DNA from: Carallia brachiata
Taxonomy: Eukaryota; Streptophyta; Magnoliopsida; Malpighiales; Rhizophoraceae
Assembly (NCBI GenBank): GCA_021464245.1
Contig: JADCRB010000087.1
Span: 62,001 to 126,000 of the forward strand
Reading direction: 5' to 3'
DNA: 64,000 bases
The notes beneath the pieces are model-generated. The model saw only the letters and a program-made list of their open reading frames with translations. It was not told the origin of the DNA and did no database searches. Both the position numbers and the translations under genes were made by a program. Below are positions 1 through 9,031 of the stretch, one piece after another (positions within the stretch are counted from its first letter, which is position 1; every line of letters starts with the position of its first letter).

Positions 1-41
1 AGTCGTTGCAGAAGTCGTTGCACCTTATCTTGTCGGCCGTC

Positions 42-652
42 CTAGCGGGGCCCGAGGTGCAACTCCAAGTCAAGCTCGACCTCGTCTGGTGGGCCGATGA
101 TGTTGATGTCAACGTCGACGTCGCTTTCCGGCTGGTTGATGCTGCCGGAATATTCTGGAAAGAGAGGCAAAATTTCGCCGGAATGACTCCTTTCTGCTAG
201 AAAATGTCCTCCTAGACTTAAGTACCTAGGAGGGATGAACCCTTGGCTGACTCCGTAAGACCACCAGGACCAGCATGCATGCTCCCATGGGCTACGGCTT
301 TGATTGTTATAGCCTGAAGAGACCATTGTAGTGGTAGAACTCGGACCTGCTTCATTTGACCAGTGGGATCTACCATCGGAACGGCAGATTGTTCTTTGGA
401 AAAATCAGCTCTCAGTGCTGGTTTCTTCCTGCTTCTCCGATTCTGGAACCAATAAAACACATTTTTTCCTTCGATTGCCCCGAGTGGGCGCAATCGTGAG
501 ACAAGTTGGTAAATCTGAGATGCATTAGGCATAATACCTCCATTGTTGTGGAAGACTTCCTCTAGAATTTGCAGTTGCGCCATGGTTGGTTGCCACCTTG
601 TGCGGGGTGACCTTTCTTCTCCCTTGTCTTGAGGTTCTGCAACTGGTTCCAT
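42..652 (-). CDS. WUSCHEL-related homeobox (WOX) transcription factor, split by one frameshift
   Basis: The first frame (652 down to 218, 144 codons) holds a WOX homeodomain at about residues 16-78: Trp20 in RTRWQPT, then GKNVFYWFQNRR in helix 3, the WOX signature. The second frame (326 down to 42) overlaps it by 109 bp and carries a WUS-box-like LPLFP motif and, just before the stop, LDLELHLGP, an EAR-like repressor motif. That order (homeodomain, WUS-box, terminal EAR motif) matches WUS-clade WOX proteins, which are nuclear regulators of meristems and lateral organs. A one-base shift somewhere in 218-326 separates the halves; it may be a real lesion or a sequence error. No plant-sized intron explains the shift. 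The GKN before FYWFQN is WUS-clade-like, while RRSRKK afterwards resembles the WOX8/9 type. The gene lies downstream of a Tat integrase on the same strand, so it may be captured; alternatively it is a host gene beside a truncated element. Confidence 0.75.
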
Positions 653-740
653 CTTTCTTGTGGCAGAGGAGCAAAGGTCTGGTGTGTGGTGAAGATCGGT
701 TGAGACTGATGCTGAGTTTCAGACTCAAACCCTCCGTTGC

Positions 741-747
741 TTTTATA
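741..747 (-). promoter_or_regulatory. TATA box of the WOX gene
   Basis: The minus strand reads AATATAAAAG here, about 90 bp before the WOX start codon. It is followed by a C/A-rich stretch with CTCAGCATCAGTCTC and CTTCACCACACACC, typical of a plant 5' leader. It gives the gene a promoter of its own, separate from the LTR. No expression evidence is available. Confidence 0.55.
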
Positions 748-833
748 TTTTTGGGCCGTTCACAGTTTATACTCATGCGGGCCAGGAGTTGGATTGGATT
801 TTGAACTTGGGTTTTGGATTGTGTCTGGAACTT

Positions 834-1015
834 GGAATTTTTGGGTTTTGGGTTTTGGGTTTTGGATTGGATTTGGGTCGAGTGTTTGGGCTTCTAGACT
901 TGGATTTTTTGACTTGGGTCGAGTGTTTGGTTTTGGATTTGAATTTTTGGATTTAGGTCGAGTGTTTGGGTTTTGACTCTGAATTGGGCTCAAGTGTTTG
1001 GGTTTGGACTTTCAG
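834..1015. repeat. Tandem repeat of about 40 bp, roughly four degenerate copies
   Basis: The motif TTGGGTCGAGTGTTTGG recurs at about 874, 914 and 954, with a weaker copy at 987. The spacing is 40, 40 and 33 bp. A run of GGGTTTT units leads in from the left. Tandem repeats between integrase and the 3' LTR are known in Tat/Ogre elements, so this supports the element class. Confidence 0.75.
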
Positions 1016-1027
1016 ATCGGGACTTCC

Positions 1028-1142
1028 GAATTTTTTTTTTTTTAATTTTTTTTTTCTTTGTTTTTTTATTTTTTGATTTTTTGATTTTTTTGGTTTTTGA
1101 TTTTTTTCTTTTTTTTTTCTTTTTTTTTGTTTTTTTTTTTCA
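1028..1142. repeat. T-rich low-complexity tract (A-rich on the element strand)
   Basis: Almost pure T with scattered A, G and C, directly after the integrase stop codon in element orientation. Reading frames predicted through it are Phe- or Lys-rich artefacts. I cannot tell whether it includes a polypurine tract. Confidence 0.7.
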
Positions 1143-1149
1143 AACATAT

Positions 1150-2192
1150 TTACACATAATATTGTTTCAGAAATTTACCATTGATTGGGCCGATTCGGAC
1201 GCCTTCTTGATCTGACAGCATGTAAGCGTTGTGAGTATAGGCCTCCTGCACTAGGTATGACCCATCCCATTTGGAAGTAAGCTTGTCACCAGGCCGATGC
1301 TTCATGTTGATGGGCCGTTGCACTGCAAGAACAAGATCTCCAACTTGAAAAGATCGAGGGCAGACCCTGCGGTTGAACGTGTTGGTGAGCCGGGCTTGGT
1401 AGCACTCAAGTTGTTGTTGTGCTTCAAGCCTCCTTTCATCAAGGGCTTCTAACTCATCCAGACGTAGGCGAGCATTCTCCTCCTGTGTGAGTCCTTCCAG
1501 AACAGCCATGCGCAGGGATGGAATCTGTGTTTCCAACGGCAGTATTGCTTCGACACCGTAGACAAGTGAGTATGGCGTCGCCTGTGTTGGAGTCCGGTAA
1601 GTTGTACGATACGCCCATAATGCCTCCGGAATTCTGTCATGCCAATCTCTTTTGAATTTAGAGACTACCTTCCGCAACAGGTTGCATAAGGTCTTGTTGA
1701 ATGCTTCGGCCAAGCCATTTGCTGGGGCATTGTACATGGATGACTTGTACTGCTTGAACTTGAACTTCTCGCAGAGCTTGTCGATTAAGCTGTTGTAGAA
1801 CTGCTTACCATTATCAGTGATGATGAATCGAGGGACTCCATAGCGATAGATCAGCTGAGTGCGGATGAAATTGGCAACATGCTCCTTCTTTACCTCTCTA
1901 AGTGGAATGACTTCAGCCCATTTTGAGAAGTAGTAGGTTGCTGCGAGGATGTACAGGTGACCCAGGGATGACTTTGGCAAGGGCCCCACTAAGTCGAGAC
2001 CCCAAGCTTCAAAGGGCTATGATGAGACAGTTGGATGCAGTGGCTCCGGTGGTTGATGTATGTAATTAGCATGAAATTGACAAGCTTGACAAGTTTTAGC
2101 AAACTCAATGAATCACGTACCATGGTTGGCCAGTAGTATCCCATCCTTCTGAGTTGGAAGTGCAACTTAGGCCCGATTGATGTCCGCCACAA
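1150..2192 (-). pseudogene. Retrotransposon integrase, first catalytic Asp lost
   Basis: The open frame from 1989 to 1150 (279 codons) covers the integrase core and C-terminal region. The DD35E pattern is recognisable: Asp59 in ITDNGKQF and Glu95 in NGLAEAFNKT are present. However, the first Asp, normally in ATDYFSKW, is Tyr19 in ATYYFSKW, so strand transfer should be dead. A GPY-like C-terminal segment (WDGSYLV) follows. Upstream, 2192-1989 holds the decayed zinc-binding N-terminal region with stop codons and frame changes. Integrase inserts the cDNA copy into host DNA. Confidence 0.88.
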
Positions 2193-2458
2193 ACACCAGA
2201 ATGTGCTTCAGTGAGAGCCTGTTTTGCCTCTTCATTGCTAGGCAGCGAAGTAAAACTCCATCAAAAGACCTTCGATACAGAGCATCCTTGAGATATATGA
2301 AGCGGGGAGCTCGTCGTTGAATTTCTGTTTATGACGACGATCTTCGGGCAGCTTCCCGTGCTGTAGTAGTCAATGATTGGTTGGCGCCAATCCTCGTCCT
2401 CCGCGAGACGTATAGATACAGCGTTGGCTGCTGTAGTTTCTTCATCATCCTTCTGGCA

Positions 2459-4252
2459 CTATCCATTTCTGGCATACGGCAACAACTGTAGCCTGGATTT
2501 CTGACTTTGCAAGAGAAGTGGCCAGGTTAGCCAACGCGTCTGCCTGAGTGTTTTCTCGTCGAGGCACATGCTCCAAGGTGATGCTTTCAAATTCATCCAT
2601 TTGTCGAGCACGTTGATGGTAAGGCGCAAGTCCTCTTTCTTCACGTCATACAATCCTGTAAGTTGGTTGATGACGAGCTGGGAATCTCCATGGACTTCTA
2701 TAGTTGGAATCTTCATATCGACAGCCATTTGAAGACCAATGATCAAAGCCTGGTATTCAGCAACATTATTTGAACATAACTCACCGAGAATGATAGCATA
2801 TGGTAGTATTTGTCGTTGAGGAGTGACAAACACTATGCCGGCACCAGCACCATCACGCCTTGCTGCACCATCAAAGAACATCGTCCATGGTGGCAGTGTC
2901 TCAATGTAAAAGACCTCTTCATCTGGAAGATCATCTGTGAACTCCCAATCTGACGGAACAGGGTGATCTGCAAGGAAGTCTGCTAGAGCTTGTCCTTTGA
3001 CTGCTTTTTGAGGCACGTAGACAATGTCGTAGCTTTGTAGGATTACTGCCCACTTGGCAAGTCGTCCTGACAAGATTGGTCTGGATAAGATATATTTGAC
3101 AGGATCAGCTCTGGCAATGAGACGTACCGTGTGAGCTTGCATGTAGTGCCTCAGCTTGTCAATGGCAAAGAACAGTGCTAGACATGTCTTTTCAATGGGC
3201 GAATAACTCAGCTCCGGACCGTTTAGTGTTCTGCTCAAGTAGTACAGGGCAACTTCCTTTCCCTGCTCGTTTTCCTGTGCAAGCAAGGCTCCCAAAGATC
3301 TTTCCTGCGCTGCAATGTAGAGAATCAACGACTTTCCTTGAATTGGAGCACCTAGGACCGGTGGATTGGAAAGGTACTTCTTTATGCTCTCAAAGGCTTT
3401 GCTGCAAGCTTCGTCCCACTCGAAGTTGACATCCTTCTTCATCAACCGATGGAAAGGTTGACATCTCCCAGCTAAATTGGAGATGAAACGGCGAATGTAG
3501 GCCAGCTTTCCTTGTAGACTTCGCAGCTCGTGCAGGTTTTTAGGTTCAGGCATCTTTTGAATTGCCTCAACCTTTGACTGATCAACTTCGATTCCACGAT
3601 GGCGCACCACGAACCCAAGAAACTTTCCTGATGTGACACCGAATGCGCACTTGAGAGGGTTCATTTTGAGCTGATGCCTCCGAAGTCTTTCGAACACTGT
3701 CTTGAGATCCTCGAGGTGGTCTTTGCGCTTCTTAGTCTTTACAACTAAGTCATCAACATAACATTCTACAATCTTGTGCAGCATGTCATCAAAAATTTTT
3801 TGCATAGCACGTTGATAAGTGGCGCCAGCATTTTTCAATCCAAACGGCATAACTTTGTAGCAGTATATACCTTTTGGGGTGCGGAATGCTGTCAACTCCT
3901 CGTCTTCTGGTGCCATTCTGATTTGGTTATAGCCTGAAGAACCATCCATGAAAGACAATGCTTCGTGACCCGTTGTTGCATCGACTGTGATCTCCGTTAT
4001 GGGCAACGGAAAGTCATCTTTCGGGCAGGCCTTGTTAAGATCTCGAAAATCAACACATACCCTCAACTGTCCATTCTTCTTTCTTACCGGGACAATGTTG
4101 GCAATCCACGTTGGGTAGGTGACCTCTCGGATGAAGCCGGCATTGATCAGCTTGTTCACCTCCTCCTCGATTTGTGGAATGAGTTCCGGGCGGAACCGTC
4201 GTTGTGGCTGCTTGACAGAACGGACACCCTTCTTTACTGCTAGACGATGCAC
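2459..4252 (-). pseudogene. Reverse transcriptase with two RNase H domains
   Basis: 597 codons. The RT core has catalytic Asp103 (FMDGSSGYNQ) and YVDD at 165-168. A first RNase H follows at about 305-410 with its leading Asp replaced by Ala (LYIAAQ near 311-316). A tether region leads to a second, archaeal-type RNase H at about 455-560 with Asp461 (FFDGAA), Glu499 (NNVAEY) and Asp523 (HGDSQL). A lost first active site plus an added second domain defines Tat-lineage elements. The N-terminal extension is in another frame (4240-4722) and the C-terminal tail shifts frame near 2575, so the pol gene is broken at both ends. Confidence 0.92.
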
Positions 4253-4722
4253 CGCAATTTTGGGTCAAGTCCAGGCATTTCTTTGTAACTCCATGCGAAC
4301 ACGTCCCTGTATTGACTTAATACCTGAACATATTCTTGCTCTTCTTCTGCAGTAAGTAAAGCACTTACAAATGTAGGTCGAGGATCTTCCGGAGAGCCAA
4401 GATTGACCTCCTTGAGTTCATCAACAGTTGCTTGGCCACCATCTTCAAGTTCCGGGGGAGCCTCCTTCACTTCACCATCTGATGAGTCGGAATCAGCCTC
4501 CTCGCTAATTGTGACATGAAATGCAGAACCTCTGACTTCACCTTCTTTGTTTGACTGGATAAGCCTGTCTTGTTTGGTGGTGGTGGTGATGGCACGTGCA
4601 TCAGCTGCTCGGCTTCGGCTCTTTAGCGTGATCCGCACAGGTGACTTCTCCTGATAGCCTAAGCCAGGTCGGGACTGTGATGTTTGAGAAGCGGCGCCAT
4701 GTGTGGACGGCAGCGTACCCAT
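4240..4722 (-). pseudogene. Pol linker segment between protease and RT
   Basis: This frame holds an acidic stretch (SEEADSDSSDGE) and ends in YRDVFAWSYKEMPGLDP, the conserved block just before RT in plant Ty3/gypsy pols. A single-base shift near 4250 separates it from the RT frame that starts with HRLAVKKG. It is part of the same polyprotein, not a separate gene. Confidence 0.75.
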
Positions 4723-4969
4723 TGTGCTCGGGTTTGAAAGTCATAGCCCGCCTTTGCCAAAAGCTTGTATGCATTAGGATCAAATCCTTCATGTGTTCTT
4801 CTTTCTGGAAGTGAGCCGCCTTCGACTGCCCCCGTGTGTGGTTTGACGAAGCCTTTTAATGGTTTTGAAGAAAACCGGCTCAATCTTTGGTATCGGCAGA
4901 GTGTAAGTCTCCTTCAGGTTGTGCAGCTCCTTTGTTTTGGGTTGGCTATGTCCTTGCTCCTGTTTAAGA

Positions 4970-5791
4970 TCAATACAATAAGAGAAAGGGGGTTGACCTT
5001 CTGAGCGTCGTGACTTGGCACATAGCGTAGGACTGGAGTGGAGCTTGAAGATGCAACATCCTTCGGACGAAGTTCAGCAGGCTGTGGCAGCTTTTCATTT
5101 GTTGGAGCCTGGGTTGGGCATTGGCAGGTTCTTCGACAGCTTTTCCCTTTTTGTGGATGCCCCCAGTCCAAGTAGCTTTTGATGGAATGATCTCCGGATT
5201 GTCTGTGTCGGTGTAGAAGACTGCATCCGCCAAATGTGATTCAGCATCATCGAACGGCTTTAAGTCAGCATTGACCTTTTGAACGCCACCATTGTAGTAC
5301 TTGAAGCACTGATGCAGGCTTGAGAGCACAACTCCATTTCCATGAATCCACGGTCGTCCTAGCAACATCTTATATGTGGTACGTGCAATCACGTGAAATA
5401 GAGTGCTAGAAGTGAGATTACCGATAGTTAGCTCCAAGCGAATCATCCCAATTGCTTTCTGTCCTCCTTGATTAAAGCCATGAATCATCAAGCGGCTGTC
5501 TGATAATTCATCAATGCCGATGCCGAGCTCCTTTATGGTGGATTTTGGGATAATATTGACTGCTGAGCCATCGTCGATCAGAATACGTCGGACCTTCTGT
5601 TCTTTCACATAGCCTGATACATACAGCGGCCGATTGTGGGGTTTGGACCCCAGCAGGAGATCCTCATCTGAAAATGAGATAGCAGAGTAACATCCGACGT
5701 GATTTTGGGCCGTCTGTTGCTCCGCTGAGTTAGAATCATTTGATGGAGGTTCAGCTGAGGTCTGGAGAGTATTGCGACTTGATTTTGCCAT
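4970..5791 (-). pseudogene. Retrotransposon aspartic protease region
   Basis: The retropepsin active site is LIDDGSAVNIIP, with Asp74-Gly75-Ser76 in the Asp-Ser/Thr-Gly position. A later block, KMLLGRPWIHGNG, is the typical second conserved region of plant gypsy proteases. The frame overlaps the end of the gag frame by almost 190 bp in a different phase, so gag and protease are separated by a frameshift. The protease would process the Gag-Pol precursor in cytoplasmic particles. Confidence 0.85.
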
Positions 5792-7600
5792 ACTTCTGTT
5801 GTTTGCAAAGCTATAAACAGCTGAGGGTTAGCGAGAAGGGTTTGGAGAGCTTCATATACCTTCTCCGTTGTCGACTTTTTGTTGTCGAGCGGCTCCTCCT
5901 TATGGTGTGTCACCTCTTCTGATGGTTTTGAAGTGATGGTGGTCTGGTTTGCTGAGGTTATGCCTTCCTGGTCCAGAATGATTTTATTCTGGCTTTTGAG
6001 CTTCATGATTAGCTCCTTCAGGACGAAACACTTCTCGGTTGGATGACTTACTATCCGGTGATATTTGCAGAATCTCGGATCGCTGACTCGATCCTTTTCA
6101 TTCGGCCGCTTGCACTCTGGGAGTTCGATCAGCTTCGCCTCCAGAGTTGTCAAGATGTCGGGGACGTCTGAGTCGGGGAATGGATACTGCTTCTGCTCCA
6201 ACTCTCGCAATGTCACCTTCCGCCTTTCCTGTTGTTTTGGCTGAGTTATTTGGGTCGGAGGATTTACCTTAGCTTTGGCGCCCACTTTTACTGGTGCGGC
6301 TTCAACAGTCATCACTTTTCCTTTTCCGGAGCTGTTGGGTTTCTTAATCTCCCTTCTGCCCCCTTGCTGGTCCAACTGGATGGGAACCGTGCCTCCGGAA
6401 GTCTGGATGCTTATCTCCATATCATGTGCGCGGGTCGCCAGTTCTTCGAAAGTTCGGGGTTTGACACCCTGCAGGATGTATAACAGCTCCCAATGCATTC
6501 CCTGGATGCACATCTCCACGGCAGAAGTCTCCGTCAGGCGATCTTTGCAGTCCAAGCTGAGGGCACGCCATCTGTTGATGTATTCGACAACGGGCTCTCC
6601 TTTCCTTTGTTTGGTGCTGGTAAGCTCCATCATACTTACCGTCCTTCGAGTGCTGAAAAATCTGTTGAGGAACTCTCGTTGTAGCTGTTCCCAACTGTCG
6701 ATCGATTCTGGTTCAAGATTTATGAACCAGGTGAAAGCGGTCTCCCTGAGTGAACGAACAAACTGCTTCACCAAGAGATCTCCATAAGTCCCTGCGTTGT
6801 TGCAGGTTTCAACGAAGTGGGCGATGTGCTGTTTGGGATCGCCTCGTCCGTCGAATTGTTGAAATTTGGGCGGCTGGTAGCCCAAGGGCATGTTGAGACT
6901 TTCGATCCGTCTGGTGTACGGTTTGACGTACATCTGTGATCCTTGGAAGGATGTAGCTTGTTGCAGTCGGATCGTATTGGCTATCATTTCCTGCAATTGT
7001 TGAACAGATAGCGAAGCTACAGAATTTGAGGGTGGCAGCTGTGTAGAACTACCTGGTCGCTTTTCTGCAGGAAGACGTCGGCTGGTGTGGCTTCTGGAGT
7101 GAAACCGGGTGGATATGGTTGCTCCTCGCGGATTCGGGATCAACTTGGATCGGGGCTTTCCTTTGAGAGCGGCGATCTGTTGATCTTTTTCCTCCACGAC
7201 TCTGATCAGCTGCAAAATTTTGTTCTCCAATTCTGAAATTCTTTCCTCTGTGCTGGTTGTGTTGGTCATCATGACGGCAACAGATGAGGCTGGGAAAGAC
7301 TGGGGGAGAAAACTCTTCTGATTCTTCTGTGTGAGTCGGATTTTGTTGAGCAGGCTTCGTCGTGTTGCCCCCGACTTCGATCGGGGTGGGTGATCGACTC
7401 CTCCATGCGGCAAGAGAGTCAGGGGAGAGATTGTGTGCAAGCTGTGGACTCTCCATTTCGATATTTTGTCGGGTTTGGACGGCAAGAAATTGTGTCCGTC
7501 CCCGGGTTTCTGGACCTGCGTACCCAGGTAGGGTAGTTGATGCAGGCAATGGAGCCGTTGCCTTCTTTTGTGGCAGCAGTTGTACTCTTTTCGGTGCCAT
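5605..7600 (-). pseudogene. Retrotransposon Gag, N-terminus frameshifted
   Basis: The main frame (7485 to 5605) has a coiled-coil start (ERISELENKILQLIRVVEEK) and then the plant retrotransposon gag domain, with the conserved FVRSLRETAFTWF and EYINRWRALSLDC blocks. The likely true start is the ATG at 7600 in another phase (MAPKRVQLLPQ), which crosses into the main frame near 7270. One shift therefore splits Gag. No CCHC zinc knuckle was found. Gag builds the virus-like particle that packages the element RNA. Confidence 0.85.
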
Positions 7601-7621
7601 TTGATGTGCTGAACACCTGTA

Positions 7622-7733
7622 AAATTTTTTTTTTTTTTTTTTACTTTTTACTTTTACTTTTTTTTTACTTTTTTTTTTTTTTACTTTTTTTTTTCTCTCG
7701 GCTCCCCTTTTACCTCTTTTTTTTTTTTTTTAA
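7622..7733. repeat. T/C-rich tract in the element leader
   Basis: A low-complexity TTTTA/TTTTC tract lies between the gag start and the primer-binding region. It is purine-rich on the element strand. Frames through it are artefacts. Confidence 0.7.
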
Positions 7734-7756
7734 GGAACAAGAGATGGGAGGTGAAG

Positions 7757-7782
7757 TTGTCCCACCGAGCGTGCCAAAAATT
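7757..7782 (-). promoter_or_regulatory. Probable primer-binding site of the retrotransposon
   Basis: Directly inside the LTR end (ending TTTACA on the minus strand) is AATTTTTGGCACGCTCGGTG. A TGG-starting sequence at this place is the usual layout of a tRNA primer site. I could not assign the tRNA from memory. Confidence 0.5.
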
Positions 7783-8477
7783 TGTAAAGCGTAAATTTCG
7801 AGCCTAAAACAATTAAACTCGAAAATACAAAAATAAATTACAATAAAAAATTGTAAAATAAAAGAAAATTTACGTGGGGTCGATCTCCGTAGATCCTCCG
7901 ATTAGTGTTCCTTTTTTGACTCCGTCAAGGGCTGCACGAGCTTGATCTTGACAGAAATAATTCCACTTTTTCTTGAACTGGGTAGACTGAAACGGATCTG
8001 ATTTGGACGTTTTGACTACGTTAGAACCACAGAGACCTGATCTGAGCCGATCTGGCTTAATTTCACCGAGGGTCGAAGGACTTGTTCTCGGATGAGCTGC
8101 CTGGATTTTGCTGAGGGCCGTATGAGACTTAATCCCAGCCGGATTTGTAGTAATTTGATATTTTTAGATCTATATTCTCATAAATTCAGATCTAGAGCGA
8201 TCCGAGAATATAAATCTAAAAATAACTTTAGAAATGGAAACAGCAAATTTTTTGGGCCTTACCCCTGAAATATCTCTCAAAAAGGAGTTAGGAGAGTATA
8301 CTGCAGAGTAAAAGCACGTAAGAAAAGGAGAAATTTTCTTGAGAGATTTTCAAAATTTTCTTTTTTTCTCAAATTTCTGAATTTTTCTGTTTACAGATTT
8401 GCTGAATGTCCCTTTGAACTGAGGCTGGAGGGCCTTTTTATAGGCCCTCCAGAGAGGACCTTACGCCACCAATCTTC

Positions 8478-8519
<42 letters not shown>

Positions 8520-8580
8520 GAAAAGGATGTTTACAGGATGTACCAACTTAATTTGCATCACTCTGGTTGCGGAAATGCAC
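7783..8580 (-). repeat. 5' LTR of the Tat-type element (right edge uncertain)
   Basis: The inner edge is TG/CA-compatible: TGTAAAGCG on the plus strand, ending CGCTTTACA on the element strand. The region contains a TATA box at 8435-8442 and a 32-bp poly-T run at about 8482-8513. The outer edge could not be fixed because the partner LTR is absent; 8535 to 8585 are all possible. Confidence 0.6.
8427..8450 (-). promoter_or_regulatory. LTR TATA box inside an inverted repeat
   Basis: On the minus strand TATAAAAA (8442 to 8435) is flanked on both sides by perfect 8-bp arms, GGAGGGCC and GGCCCTCC. This is the likely U3 promoter of the element. Confidence 0.6.
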
Positions 8581-8888
8581 ATTAAATTACTACAGCTTAT
8601 GTTATGAAGTTAGATTTTGCAAATATATGATACTGTTCAAGTTGAACCATTTTCATATCCAGAAGGTGATGTAAAGAGAAGATTTTAGTTCCGCTTTAAC
8701 CCTATGTTATATGAAAATAATTGCCAAAGTGGGCATCCATGATAATTTTACCATGACTTTTTCTGCTGTAACCGCAGTATATATACATAATTCCTGGTCA
8801 CCTGTCACCATAGAGAATCAAACTGGGGATTCTTCATAGGGAAAAAGTTTATGGCCAAATGATTTCTCCCAATTGTCTCCACACGAAA

Positions 8889-9031
8889 ATTTTTTTGTGC
8901 AACTAGAAACGTATTTTGTGCAACCAAATCGATAAAAAGTAATTCAAAAATATATTATTTTTTCGTTGCACATTTTTCCTATATGGTTGCACAAAAAATG
9001 CTTGTGGTTGCACAAAAAAAATTCATGTGGA
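8889..9031. mobile_element. Foldback MITE with arms of about 38 bp
   Basis: The left arm TTTTTTGTGCAAC...TTTTGTGCAACCA is repeated as its reverse complement at the right (TGGTTGCACAAAAAAT...GGTTGCACAAAAAA). Each arm itself contains two GTGCAAC units. The core is AT-rich with no coding capacity. Related GTTGCAC-bearing sequences occur near 42600-42710. Confidence 0.7.

Larger units (their letters stand above)
1..8580 (-). mobile_element. Ty3/gypsy LTR retrotransposon, Tat-type, degenerate, 3' end beyond the window
   Basis: On the minus strand the order is 5' LTR (from 7783 rightwards), untranslated leader, gag, protease, reverse transcriptase, RNase H, a second archaeal-type RNase H, integrase, tandem repeats and then a WOX gene. 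RT before integrase is the Ty3/gypsy order, and the second RNase H after a degenerate first one is the hallmark of the Tat lineage. Every major domain is in a different frame from its neighbour, so the copy cannot make a full polyprotein. No sequence in 1-1140 resembles the LTR at 7783-8580, so the 3' LTR must lie left of position 1 or be missing. The right LTR edge is uncertain. Confidence 0.88.

Noticed and set aside
834..870. GGGTTTT repeats resembling telomeric DNA
   Set aside because: Only a few irregular units, not the plant TTTAGGG repeat, and embedded in the retrotransposon tandem-repeat region.
6232..6787. Plus-strand frames within gag
   Set aside because: Antisense shadows of the retrotransposon gag frame.
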